Numbered from the stretch's first letter, positions 1-8,916 are shown. The stretch is DNA of 32,061 nucleotides from Candidatus Woesebacteria bacterium (GCA_016926185.1 JAFGPD010000028.1:1-32061); one strand, 5' to 3'. The notes: generated from the letters alone by a model not told the origin. Numbers and translations are program-made.

Positions 1-112
1 AAGTATGAAGTTAAATACCTTGATCTTGTAGTTTCATTGCTCATTTTCTGGAATGTCTCCATTCCGAAATGTATCGCAAGTTATTCATTACTCAAAATTC
101 AAAAATGATATT

Positions 113-141
113 TTGACCAAATTAATATAAAACACTACAAT
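113..141 (+). promoter_or_regulatory. sigma70-type promoter for tyrS: TTGACC-N17-TACAAT
   Basis: TTGACC at 113-118, 17-nt spacer, TACAAT at 136-141; predicted start site ~148, ATG at 162. Confidence 0.65.
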
Positions 142-161
142 TAACCTGTAAAATATATACA

Positions 162-1325
162 ATGAGCGAAGAAGAGAAAATATTGGAAAGAAGAGTTGCG
201 AAAGTGCTTCCGAGCAAAAAGGGATTGCTTGAGCTGATGAGCAAAAAAAAGCTAAAGGTCTACCAGGGCTTTGACCCAACAGCCACACAGTTGCATCTTG
301 GTCACACTGTGGGTTTCAGAAAGCTAATGGACTTTGCTGATGCTGGTCATGAAGTGATATTCCTTTTCGGAACAGGCACTGTATTGGTCGGAGATCCGTC
401 AGAGCGTGAAACAGGAAGAAAGCTCATTACACAAAAAGAAATTGACGAGAACATAAAAACCTGGAAAGATCAGGCATCTACTATAGTTGATTTCAGCAAA
501 GTGAAGATCCAAAAAAATGGTGATTGGCTGAACGACCTTAAACTGAAAGATCTTGTTAGTATCGCCAGCAATGTAAGTGCTGTTCAGCTTTTCAAAAGAG
601 AAATGTTCCAAAGACGCATCAAAAAAGGTGACACCGTCTGGTATCACGAAACGATGTATCCGCTTTTGCAGGGATATGATTCTGTTGCTATGGATGTAGA
701 TCTTGAGATCGGGGGGACCGATCAGGAGTTTAATATGCTAATCGGCAGAGAATTGCAAAAAAAGATGAATAATCGCGAAAAGTACGTTTTGGAAACACCA
801 ATGATACCTGGAACGGATGGAAGAACCATGTCAAAAACCTCCGGTAATACTATACCTTTGACCGATGCTCCAAATGACATGTATGCAAAGATAATGTCTG
901 TCAATGACGATCTTATCATCACTTATATGGAACTGTTAACCGACATCCCCAGTGAAAATGTACATCAATATAAAACCCAACTTAAAAATGGTGACATTGA
1001 ACATATACAGCTAAAGAAGATCCTTGCACATACCATCGTCAGTGACATCAAAGGCCAAAATGAAGCAGATAATGCACAAGGATATTTTGAAAAGACTTTT
1101 CAAAGGGGTGAACCTGAGTACAAAAAAAACTGGAAATACAAAGAAGATACGACATTGGTTGATATATCAGCAGACTTCATGGATAGCAGGTCCCAGGCAA
1201 AACGAGTAATTGCACAGGGAGGTGTGTCAATAAATGGAAAGGTTGAAAAAGACCCCACAAAAAGGGTCAATATCGATGATAAGGTAAAGATCGGATCTCA
1301 TAACTTTATAAAAGTTGTAAAATAA
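162..1325 (+). CDS. tyrS: tyrosyl-tRNA synthetase
   Basis: HLGH motif in QLHLGHTVGFRKL, TMSKTSGN (KMSKS-like), C-terminal S4-like domain SRSQAKRVIAQGGVSINGK. Confidence 0.95.
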   Translation: MSEEEKILERRVAKVLPSKKGLLELMSKKKLKVYQGFDPTATQLHLGHTVGFRKLMDFADAGHEVIFLFGTGTVLVGDPSERETGRKLITQKEIDENIKTWKDQASTIVDFSKVKIQKNGDWLNDLKLKDLVSIASNVSAVQLFKREMFQRRIKKGDTVWYHETMYPLLQGYDSVAMDVDLEIGGTDQEFNMLIGRELQKKMNNREKYVLETPMIPGTDGRTMSKTSGNTIPLTDAPNDMYAKIMSVNDDLIITYMELLTDIPSENVHQYKTQLKNGDIEHIQLKKILAHTIVSDIKGQNEADNAQGYFEKTFQRGEPEYKKNWKYKEDTTLVDISADFMDSRSQAKRVIAQGGVSINGKVEKDPTKRVNIDDKVKIGSHNFIKVVK

Positions 1326-1329
1326 TGAT

Positions 1330-1434
1330 ATGACAAAAAAGAAAAAGGAGAAAATATTCAAAGTGATAATAATATTCGCAACTTTTGGCATGCTCCTTTC
1401 GGCGCTTCTTCCATTTCTTTACGCTTTCAGATAA
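1330..1434 (+). CDS. 34-aa single-pass membrane peptide MTKKKKEKIFKVIIIFATFGMLLSALLPFLYAFR
   Basis: Complete ATG..TAA ORF between tyrS and recG; lysine-rich N-terminus followed by one hydrophobic helix. Confidence 0.5.
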   Translation: MTKKKKEKIFKVIIIFATFGMLLSALLPFLYAFR

Positions 1435-1459
1435 TTGTTAGTGTTAAAATATTCTTGGT

Positions 1460-3484
1460 ATGCAACTCATCGATAATGTAAAAAAACTTCCCTTTGTTGG
1501 AAGCTCATATGAAACGAGGCTTCAAAAACTTGATATTTATACTATTGATGATCTTATAAATCACATTCCCTCAAGATATGTTGATTTTTCCAACGTTGTA
1601 GATATCAAAGATACAAAGCTCGGGGATGTGGTGACAGTAAAAGGAGAAATTGTCTTTCTTAAAAATCAATATACCCACTCCGGTAAAAGAATGCAGCTGG
1701 CAAGTGTAAAAGACAAAACAGGGGAGCTAAAGATATTCTGGTTCAATCAGCCATTTCTTCTAAAAACTTTATATCCCGGCACCAAGGTCTCACTCTCCGG
1801 TAAGGTCAGTGATTTTGGAGGTCAATTAGCCCTCGTTTCACCCGAATATGAAAAGTTTGAAAAGAAGGAAAGTCTTCATACCGGTGCGCTAATTCCTGTA
1901 TATCCGGAAACAAAAGGTGTTACTTCAAAATGGCTGCGCTCAAAGATCAAATACGCATTAGAAAACACTAAAGGGGATATTGATGAATTTTTACCCAGAT
2001 CCCTGATCGAAAAAGAGTCGTTGGTCCATATCAAAAGAGCATACACTGACATTCACTTTCCTAAAGATATTGATACTGCTGAAAAATCAAGAAAGAGACT
2101 GGCTTTCAATGAATTTTTGTTTCTTCATCTTTCAACCATTTACAAAAAGATCGAATGGAAAAAAAGACATGTGATCTACAAAATGAATGTAGACCGAAGA
2201 AATGTTGAGAATAATTTTATTAAAAAGCTGCCTTTCACATTGACTGATTCTCAAAAAAGATCAATTGAAGAAATACTAAAAGACTTGGGTAAAAATGTTC
2301 CCATGAACAGGCTTCTGGAAGGGGATGTCGGATCAGGTAAAACTGTCGTTGCTGCTGCTGGTGCTTTCGCAACTTTTCTTAACGGCTACCAAACAGCAAT
2401 AATGGCACCTACACAGATCCTCGCCGAACAGCACTACAAAACATTGAAAATGCTTTTTAAGGAGCATAAAGTAAGGGTTAAGTTGATCACAGCTGCCGGA
2501 GTGAAAGCAGACGAAGGAGTTCCTGACATAATTGTTGGAACTCATTCATTGATCCACAAAACCGTAAATTTCAGAAATGTAGCATATGTGGTTATTGATG
2601 AGCAGCACAGGTTTGGTGTGGAGCAAAGGGCACATTTAACAAAAAAGGTCGGAGAAAAACTTAAAAATCCCCACTCTCTCACAATGACAGCAACCCCAAT
2701 TCCCAGAACAATTGCTCTTACATTATATGGCGATCTTGATCTTTCCATCCTTGACGAGCTGCCAAAAGGACGAAAGCCAATAAAAACTATCATTGTATCC
2801 AAGAAAAAAAGAGAAGATGCCTATGGCTGGATCAAAAAAATGATAAAGGAGGAGTGTGCTCAAGTATTTGTGATTTGTCCTCTTATAGATGAGTCAGAAA
2901 GAGAAGGTATGGAACAAGTAAAAGCTGCAACCGAAGAATATGAAAGACTTAAAAATATCTTTGACAAATTCGATCTCGGCCTTCTGCATGGAAAGCAAAA
3001 AGCTGAAGAAAAAAATAAAATTATTTCTGACTTCCGTAAGAAAAAATATGACATCTTAGTGTCAACACCTGTTATTGAGGTGGGTATCGATATCCCGAAT
3101 GCGACAATCATGGTAATAGAAACAGCAGAAAGATTTGGACTGGCACAACTTCACCAGCTGCGGGGAAGGGTCGGGAGGGGGGAGAGTAAATCCTATTGTC
3201 TTTTATTCTCGGAAAGATCCACAGGAAAAAGCAGAAAAAGACTTGAAGCGCTCAGCAAGACTAATTCCGGTTTTAAACTTGCAGAACTTGATCTTCAGAT
3301 ACGCGGACCCGGAGAGGTCTTTGGAATAAAGCAGCATGGTTTCACCAATTTCAAAGCTGCCAACTGGTCAGACACAAAACTTTTGAAAACTACCAAAGAC
3401 ATTGCTCTTGATGTTATTGAAAAACCAAAAAAATTTAAGAGTCTTTACAAATACTTGGAGAAAAAACGTCAGATCGCAAATTAG
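1460..3484 (+). CDS. recG: ATP-dependent DNA helicase RecG
   Basis: N-terminal wedge/OB region, Walker A LLEGDVGSGKTVVA, DEQH box (VIDEQHRFGVEQR), TATPIPRT, QLRGRVGRGE. Confidence 0.96.
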   Translation: MQLIDNVKKLPFVGSSYETRLQKLDIYTIDDLINHIPSRYVDFSNVVDIKDTKLGDVVTVKGEIVFLKNQYTHSGKRMQLASVKDKTGELKIFWFNQPFLLKTLYPGTKVSLSGKVSDFGGQLALVSPEYEKFEKKESLHTGALIPVYPETKGVTSKWLRSKIKYALENTKGDIDEFLPRSLIEKESLVHIKRAYTDIHFPKDIDTAEKSRKRLAFNEFLFLHLSTIYKKIEWKKRHVIYKMNVDRRNVENNFIKKLPFTLTDSQKRSIEEILKDLGKNVPMNRLLEGDVGSGKTVVAAAGAFATFLNGYQTAIMAPTQILAEQHYKTLKMLFKEHKVRVKLITAAGVKADEGVPDIIVGTHSLIHKTVNFRNVAYVVIDEQHRFGVEQRAHLTKKVGEKLKNPHSLTMTATPIPRTIALTLYGDLDLSILDELPKGRKPIKTIIVSKKKREDAYGWIKKMIKEECAQVFVICPLIDESEREGMEQVKAATEEYERLKNIFDKFDLGLLHGKQKAEEKNKIISDFRKKKYDILVSTPVIEVGIDIPNATIMVIETAERFGLAQLHQLRGRVGRGESKSYCLLFSERSTGKSRKRLEALSKTNSGFKLAELDLQIRGPGEVFGIKQHGFTNFKAANWSDTKLLKTTKDIALDVIEKPKKFKSLYKYLEKKRQIAN

Positions 3485-3501
3485 GCTAATTACCTTTTTT
3501 T
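3479..3501 (+). terminator. possible weak terminator after recG
   Basis: AATTA-GGC-TAATT short hairpin followed by ACCTTTTTTT; AT-only stem, overlaps the recG stop. Confidence 0.3.
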
Positions 3502-3511
3502 GAATATGAAA

Positions 3512-3540
3512 TTGCATGTGAGCTAAACTTGCGATAAAAT
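3512..3540 (+). promoter_or_regulatory. promoter for rpmF: TTGCAT-N17-TAAAAT
   Basis: TTGCAT 3512-3517, 17-nt spacer, TAAAAT 3535-3540; ATG at 3551. Confidence 0.55.
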
Positions 3541-3550
3541 ACCAAAAGAT

Positions 3551-3706
3551 ATGCCAGTACCAAAGAAAAGACATCCTAAAGGTAGGACAAGAAGGAGGCG
3601 GGGAGGTCATAAAAAGATAAAACTTCCAAACCTGGTTGTGTGTAAGAGCTGTAAAAAGCTCAAAGAGCCTCACGTAGCTTGTCCATATTGTGGTAATTAC
3701 AAATAA
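3551..3706 (+). CDS. rpmF: 50S ribosomal protein L32
   Basis: MPVPKKRHPKGRTRRRRGGHKKIKLPNLVVCKSCKKLKEPHVACPYCGNYK, 51 aa, Zn ribbon CxxC...CxxC; below the supplied ORF-track size cutoff. Confidence 0.93.
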   Translation: MPVPKKRHPKGRTRRRRGGHKKIKLPNLVVCKSCKKLKEPHVACPYCGNYK

Positions 3707-3727
3707 ACTACACTCTAGACACCTAAT

Positions 3728-3748
3728 ACTTGTCACTTGTCACTTGTC
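3728..3748 (+). repeat. three perfect tandem copies of the heptamer ACTTGTC
   Basis: ACTTGTC ACTTGTC ACTTGTC directly read, immediately upstream of the nusB -10. Confidence 0.95.
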
Positions 3749-3759
3749 GCTTATATACT
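3730..3759 (+). promoter_or_regulatory. promoter for nusB: TTGTCA-N18-TATACT
   Basis: -35 TTGTCA 3730-3735, -10 TATACT 3754-3759, ATG at 3767. Confidence 0.5.
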
Positions 3760-3766
3760 TTAATTT

Positions 3767-4129
3767 ATGAAAAAGAAAAAAGACCCACGACACCTAAAAC
3801 GCATCAAGGATATGAAAGTACTTTTTGCACAAAGCTTCACCAAACAAGATGAGCTGTCCGAAAAAGTGAAGCAGATCAATGATAATTTGAATGAAATTGA
3901 CGATCTTATAGAAAAATCTGCACCAGCCTGGCCACTGGAAAAACTAAATAAGATAGACTTGGCAATTTTAAGACTTGCGGTTTACGAGTTGAAAAATGCT
4001 AAGACACCGCCTAAAGTAATTATTGACGAAGCCGTTGAACTTGCAAAAGAATATGGTAGCGAAAACTCAGGAAGTTTTGTGAACGGAGTGCTCGGTGATC
4101 TTTATAAAAAAGAGGTTATTGATGAATAA
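3767..4129 (+). CDS. nusB: transcription antitermination factor NusB
   Basis: [21 protein letters not shown]...[30 protein letters not shown]. Confidence 0.93.
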   Translation: MKKKKDPRHLKRIKDMKVLFAQSFTKQDELSEKVKQINDNLNEIDDLIEKSAPAWPLEKLNKIDLAILRLAVYELKNAKTPPKVIIDEAVELAKEYGSENSGSFVNGVLGDLYKKEVIDE

Positions 4130-4379
4130 TATGGATATTAGCAATGAAATAAATGAAAAGGTCTTAGATCTGCTTGCGGAGCAGATCGGAGTTGAAAAAG
4201 AAGACATACTGCCAGAATATACTTTCAGTGACGACTTGCATATGAGTCCGGCAAACTTTACCGAATTCATTGAATCTTTAAACAAGATCCAAATAGATGC
4301 ATCAAAAATAGATATGACAGAAGTAGAGACTATCGAGGATTTTTTGGAACAACTTGAAGCAATTCAACCAATCGAATAA
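4122..4379 (+). CDS. acyl carrier protein-like protein lacking the canonical DSL phosphopantetheine motif
   Basis: Four-helix ACP-like pattern [28 protein letters not shown]...[14 protein letters not shown], but the G-A-D-S-L segment reads H-M-S-P-A; overlaps the nusB stop by 8 nt and precedes rnc. Start at 4122 preferred over the ORF-track start 4095. Confidence 0.75.
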   Translation: MNNMDISNEINEKVLDLLAEQIGVEKEDILPEYTFSDDLHMSPANFTEFIESLNKIQIDASKIDMTEVETIEDFLEQLEAIQPIE

Positions 4380-4383
4380 AAAT

Positions 4384-5064
4384 ATGAAAAACAGCATTAA
4401 AGACCTTTTTAAAGATCAAAGCAACTATACTCTTGCGATCACCCACAGATCCTCGCTGAATGAGAATTCCGCAATCAGCCAATCCAACGAAAGACTGGAG
4501 TTTTTAGGTGACGCGATCTTGGAATTTGTCATTTCAAAACATCTGTACAATAAATATCCGAATAAGGAAGAGGGGTTTTTAACAGCTATGAGGGCGAATT
4601 TGGTGAACACGATCAATCTGGCTAAGGTCGCAAACGAGCTTGAACTGGGAAAACATCTACTTTTATCCAAAGGTGAAGAAGAAAGCGGCGGAAGGGAAAA
4701 TCAGTCACTTCTTGCCAATACTGTAGAGGCATTGATCGGAGCTTTATACATTGATAGCGGACTCGATGCTGCTGAAAAATTCATCGTTAAAAATATATAT
4801 AAAAATCTTCAAGAAATAGAAAATCTTCCGCTAAAGGATGCGAAAAGCAGACTGCAAGAGTACGTGCAATCTGAAGGTGTTCAGGCACCTGTTTATAAGG
4901 TCACTAAAGAGATAGGGCCGGATCATAACAAGACTTTTTTTGTGGACGTATTAATTAACAATAAATTCGTTGCAAATGGAAAGGGCAAAAATAAAAGTAT
5001 CGCCCAACAGGACGCTGCCGAAAAAGCATTAGAATTGATAAAAGAAAATAAGTACGAATTTTAG
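4384..5064 (+). CDS. rnc: ribonuclease III
   Basis: NERLEFLGDAILEF signature, NTVEALIGALYID, C-terminal dsRBD; start 4384 chosen because 4354 lies inside the upstream gene. Confidence 0.95.
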   Translation: MKNSIKDLFKDQSNYTLAITHRSSLNENSAISQSNERLEFLGDAILEFVISKHLYNKYPNKEEGFLTAMRANLVNTINLAKVANELELGKHLLLSKGEEESGGRENQSLLANTVEALIGALYIDSGLDAAEKFIVKNIYKNLQEIENLPLKDAKSRLQEYVQSEGVQAPVYKVTKEIGPDHNKTFFVDVLINNKFVANGKGKNKSIAQQDAAEKALELIKENKYEF

Positions 5065-5082
5065 CTTAATTATTTGAAACTC

Positions 5083-5111
5083 TTGTTAATTAGAAACTAA
5101 AAAGGTAAAAT
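5083..5111 (+). promoter_or_regulatory. promoter for rpsP: TTGTTA-N17-TAAAAT
   Basis: TTGTTA 5083-5088, 17-nt spacer, TAAAAT 5106-5111; ATG at 5132. Confidence 0.5.
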
Positions 5112-5131
5112 TACCCAGTCAAACAGTAAAA

Positions 5132-5356
5132 ATGATAAAAGTAAGACTTTCAAGACAAGGAAAGAAAAATTCACCTTTTTACAAGATCGTGGCTATTGAG
5201 GGACATCGTAAAAGGGACGGAAAGTATTTGGAGACTTTAGGTTACTACAAACCATCCAAAGATGAGCTTGAAATTGATAAAGAAAAACTTCAAAAGTGGA
5301 TCAAAAATGGAGCACAAGTATCTGATGCTGTTAAAAATCTGATCAAAGATAAATGA
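5132..5356 (+). CDS. rpsP: 30S ribosomal protein S16
   Basis: MIKVRLSRQGKKNSPFYKIVAIEGHRKRDGKYLETLGYYKP. Confidence 0.96.
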   Translation: MIKVRLSRQGKKNSPFYKIVAIEGHRKRDGKYLETLGYYKPSKDELEIDKEKLQKWIKNGAQVSDAVKNLIKDK

Positions 5357-5607
5357 AAGAACTTCTGGAACATATAATTTCATCCCTGATCGATGAAAAA
5401 TACTACGAAATTGAAGAGAATGTAGACGGAGATAACATAAGGTTCATCTTAAAAGTTGATCAGGAATTCATTGGTATGATAATCGGTAAGGGGGGTAAAA
5501 CAGTCAAGTCCATAAGAAATATCCTAAGAATAAAAGCTGTACTTGAAAATAAAGGAGTGTTTTTGGAAGTGGTCGAAAAAGAGGAAAAGAAAGACACTAC
5601 AGAGTGA
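5353..5607 (+). CDS. khpA: KH-domain RNA-binding protein (KhpA/YlqC type)
   Basis: FIGMIIGKGGKTVKSIRNILRI KH GxxG loop; ATGA overlap with rpsP. Confidence 0.88.
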   Translation: MKELLEHIISSLIDEKYYEIEENVDGDNIRFILKVDQEFIGMIIGKGGKTVKSIRNILRIKAVLENKGVFLEVVEKEEKKDTTE

Positions 5608-5662
5608 TATTTTGCAGCTTTGAATGATCCTACTCCATTCTTGAAGAATTTCCATATCTTGC

Positions 5663-6343
5663 CTATTCCAGAAACGGACTTTCTCTTAAGCTGTCTTGTT
5701 GTGGCTCTAAAACGTCAAAATCGGGTCTCAAAAGGTTTTTGATATCTACCAATATTTCCAGTTCTTTAACACTCAGACTTGTTATTGGTTCATTTATTGC
5801 TGGGATTTTTTTTGGAAGTTCTGCCCAATAGGTGCTTAATTCAATATCTGCAGTATATTTACCACCCTCTCTGGATATTTCCATTGATCTTTTTTTGACT
5901 ATTGGAGCTTGTTTATCAAGGGAGTCTGCAAAAACAACCAGATCTCTTAGACTACCCTTCAATTCCAATTCTATCGTGACATTGAATAGATTTTTATTTG
6001 ATGCATTGGCTCTAGCTTGAACTTTTGTGAGTGTCAAGTCATTTTCATAGATCGACTGTCTTAATGACGAAACGCTCCATACAGCAGGATTTTTATCAGG
6101 TACTGCGATCAAAGAAGCATTTGAATATTCCAGTAAACCTTCTTGAATATTTCTCAAAATATTGAGTTTTGTATTGAGCATGTCCTCCTTATCATTGATA
6201 TTTTGCAACTTGGTCATCTGTTTGTTTATCTGGCTAAAACCCGTGTTTATTGTAAATATTAAAAAACCAAAAGCAATTACAATAAACATAAGCGGTTTTA
6301 ATATTACTCTTATGTTTGGGTCGATTTTATATATTAAGTCCAT
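5663..6343 (-). CDS. pilO: type IV pilus assembly protein PilO-like
   Basis: N-terminal TM + coiled coil + ferredoxin-like tail; last gene of pilM-pilN-pilO order. Confidence 0.75.
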   Translation of the reverse strand: MDLIYKIDPNIRVILKPLMFIVIAFGFLIFTINTGFSQINKQMTKLQNINDKEDMLNTKLNILRNIQEGLLEYSNASLIAVPDKNPAVWSVSSLRQSIYENDLTLTKVQARANASNKNLFNVTIELELKGSLRDLVVFADSLDKQAPIVKKRSMEISREGGKYTADIELSTYWAELPKKIPAINEPITSLSVKELEILVDIKNLLRPDFDVLEPQQDSLRESPFLE

Positions 6344-6347
6344 AAGT

Positions 6348-6878
6348 TCATTTTTTCATAAGTGCAATATTGGTTGCAAAACCTTGTCTTGGTGAAAAAT
6401 TCATCGATAGTACGGTTATATCAGAAAACTCTTGTGAGTCTTTAAGCATACTTATAAACTGGAATGTATCCAAGGTGCTTTCACTGCTTACTTGCATCTC
6501 TATTGACTTTTCGCCGACAGTTACATTACCTATTATTATTTTTGATTCTGAATTATCCAAAACGAATTCAAATACACCCAAACCTTCGTTCACATCCTTT
6601 ATTTCTGATATTTGCTGTACCTTGCTTAATCTATCTTGCACCAATATCAAACGCTGCTCTGTTTCCTCTAGTGCCTTGATCTGCCTTTCTAGTGAAATTT
6701 TTCTCTCTTCAGCTTCACCAACACGGGTTTTATACATATAAAACAATCCGATAGATGTTGACATGGCTATTATGACAATTACAAAGAGGATCGCATATAT
6801 CTTTTTTAAAAGCTCAGCCGTCCTAACCGAAGAGGATTTCACTCTAAAAGAATCTGGAAGAAGGTTGATTTTTGTCAT
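6348..6878 (-). CDS. pilN: type IV pilus assembly protein PilN-like
   Basis: MTKINLLPDSFR (PilN-type INLLP motif), single TM, coiled coil; between pilM and pilO. Confidence 0.85.
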   Translation of the reverse strand: MTKINLLPDSFRVKSSSVRTAELLKKIYAILFVIVIIAMSTSIGLFYMYKTRVGEAEERKISLERQIKALEETEQRLILVQDRLSKVQQISEIKDVNEGLGVFEFVLDNSESKIIIGNVTVGEKSIEMQVSSESTLDTFQFISMLKDSQEFSDITVLSMNFSPRQGFATNIALMKK

Positions 6879-6879
6879 G

Positions 6880-7896
6880 TTATTCTTCCCTTAAAGAAAG
6901 TCCGACGGCAATAGAATATAAAGGAGCATATCCTGATAAAGATTTTGCAGCTTCAGGTGATATCTTTAACTTTGAGAATGGATTACCTACTACCACCTCC
7001 ATTCCCAAGAGGTTGGTCAGTGTTGAAGCAGCCTCCGGCATCATTGATGTCCCTCCTGCCAGGATCACCGATTTCGGTGATTCTGACTTCTCATCATTTA
7101 TGTAAAAGTGTATGGCTTTTTTCATCTCATCTGAAACCATTCTAAACACTGTGTCAAGAGAGGTTTTGACCTTCCCTTCAAGTTTTTGTGCAGAAAGACC
7201 GTAAGTTTTTTTATACTCTTCAGCCTGCTGCAGCTCTATTCCCAACCCTTGTGAAACCGATCTTGTAAAAGCATCTCCAGCCGTAGGAATAGATCTTGAA
7301 AAAGTGAGCATGGCATTTTTTGATATGGCAATATCAGTTGATCTGGCCCCAAAATCTACTATCATGACAGTCTGGTTCTCGGGAGCAAGCGCTCTTACCA
7401 GTGACATCAGCTCCGGCTCAATAGCAGTCAATTTCAATCCTGACATCTCAATTATCTTTGCATACCTTCCTACTAACTCTTTTGATGCAGCAACCAGAAG
7501 AACATAAGTTTGGGGAGGACTGGTATCTTCTCTTTTTTCGATGACCTGATGCTGAAGTATCGCCTCGTTTATTGGTATCGGTATATATTGCTCAGCCTCC
7601 CATTTTACCGCAGAAGCAATTTCAGAATCTGTAAGAAGAGGGAATTTAACGACACGGCTGAAAACCTGCGATTCGGGCAGTGATAATACAGTATCCTTTG
7701 ATGAGACCTTCGCCTCTTTAACCAGCTTTTTTATAACCCCTGAGATCTCTGAGAGTTCTTTGCCCTCTTTTGCAACCTCGGGTGACAGACCTTTATAGGA
7801 TACAATACCGGATGCTTTGAGCTTGAAAGAATTTCCGTCTTTTTCGGTCTCGACTAATTTTATTGATTTGTTGCCAATATCTATACCAACAGACAT
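6880..7896 (-). CDS. pilM: type IV pilus assembly protein PilM
   Basis: MSVGIDIGNKSIKLVE, actin-like fold motifs VDFGARSTDIAI and VILAGGTSMMPE. Confidence 0.93.
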   Translation of the reverse strand: MSVGIDIGNKSIKLVETEKDGNSFKLKASGIVSYKGLSPEVAKEGKELSEISGVIKKLVKEAKVSSKDTVLSLPESQVFSRVVKFPLLTDSEIASAVKWEAEQYIPIPINEAILQHQVIEKREDTSPPQTYVLLVAASKELVGRYAKIIEMSGLKLTAIEPELMSLVRALAPENQTVMIVDFGARSTDIAISKNAMLTFSRSIPTAGDAFTRSVSQGLGIELQQAEEYKKTYGLSAQKLEGKVKTSLDTVFRMVSDEMKKAIHFYINDEKSESPKSVILAGGTSMMPEAASTLTNLLGMEVVVGNPFSKLKISPEAAKSLSGYAPLYSIAVGLSLREE

Positions 7897-7902
7897 ATTT
7901 AA

Positions 7903-8916
7903 TTATTTTTCCAAACCATCATTACTAAAAACTGCCACGCTCAAAAAATCCAATGGTTCCGCGAAACTTTTGAATGCTTCAACCTTCCTTTGTGTTTGTC
8001 CTGTGCTTCCTGTAGAGCCATATTCAAATCCTTGAGGTGTATTCGCATCTGATGGTATCTGTATAGCTACTTCCTCCGGAGAATCATTATATAGCATCCT
8101 GATTTTTGCCATGATAAGACAGCCCGGTGTATTCAGACAATCTTGATGAATAATTGAAAGCGGTTTAGCTCTCAAGTGTATAGTATCAACTCCAAATACG
8201 TATTCTGCTTCTCCAATCTCACATCTAGAACCAGCTGTTGTTTTGACAGCAACAACACTAGGTGGTCCGGGGGGGCCCTCCACGCCAGTAAAACCATTGG
8301 TTCCTCTCCTCGTGCTGTTAGGATCAAAACCAACAGTAGCAATTTTAACATTCGAAAAGTCTCCTAAGTGTCCTGCTTGCATCCAATACGGTGTACCTCC
8401 TGTATAGTCATAATAAAATGTTAGCTGCACTGCAGGATATTCTCCTTCGTTTGCATAATCATCTTCAAGTCCCCAACACAACTTATCAAAGTGATTTACA
8501 TGAGCACATTTTCCCGTATCACAGGTGAATTTGTGATCATTATCGGGATCATGATCAATAAACCAAATGATGGCTTCTTCTCCGTTTTCTAGTTTTTCCG
8601 GATATCTGTAATTACCCCCTTCTATAGCTTTAGGTTCTGGAATAACTCTAGCTTCAACACCATCTCCGTAGGGGTAGGTTTTTTCAATTGATACTGGTGG
8701 AGGATTTAATAATGCCTCTTCTATTCCCGCCTCGGCAGCCGAAAAGGCTCTGGATGAATCTTTCTCGACTTCAGAAACTGAAATATCTGTGACAGAGCGG
8801 CTTACAGAAGACATGACTACAGTCAGAGCAACAGCCATAACAAGAAGGACTATCAAAAGCGCCTGTCCTGACTGGACAATATTTTTGTTTTTGGAAATAT
8901 TTTTAATTTTTATCAT
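7903..8916 (-). CDS. PilX-like pilus protein
   Basis: SGQALLIVLLVMAVALTVVMSSVSRSV...AFSAAEAGIEEAL, PilX N-terminal pattern; start at 8916 (MIKIKN) preferred over 8964. Confidence 0.7.
   Translation of the reverse strand: MIKIKNISKNKNIVQSGQALLIVLLVMAVALTVVMSSVSRSVTDISVSEVEKDSSRAFSAAEAGIEEALLNPPPVSIEKTYPYGDGVEARVIPEPKAIEGGNYRYPEKLENGEEAIIWFIDHDPDNDHKFTCDTGKCAHVNHFDKLCWGLEDDYANEGEYPAVQLTFYYDYTGGTPYWMQAGHLGDFSNVKIATVGFDPNSTRRGTNGFTGVEGPPGPPSVVAVKTTAGSRCEIGEAEYVFGVDTIHLRAKPLSIIHQDCLNTPGCLIMAKIRMLYNDSPEEVAIQIPSDANTPQGFEYGSTGSTGQTQRKVEAFKSFAEPLDFLSVAVFSNDGLEK

Noticed and set aside
1-108. Open frame KYEVKYLDLVVSLLIFWNVSIPKCIASYSLLKIQK from window start to a TGA
   Set aside because: Could be the tail of an upstream gene, but it is too short and has no motif to support.
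3368-3736. 122-aa minus-strand ORF
   Set aside because: Antisense to the recG 3' end, the whole of rpmF and the nusB promoter region; Cys/Trp/Phe-rich composition with no recognisable motif.
3728-3748. Tandem repeat considered as CRISPR-like
   Set aside because: 7-nt units with no spacers and no cas genes.
5608-5662. Search for a bidirectional terminator between khpA and pilO
   Set aside because: Only a short TTCT-TGA-AGAA palindrome without a T tract; not supportable.
6370-6741. 123-aa plus-strand ORF
   Set aside because: Antisense to pilN, which has strong family support.
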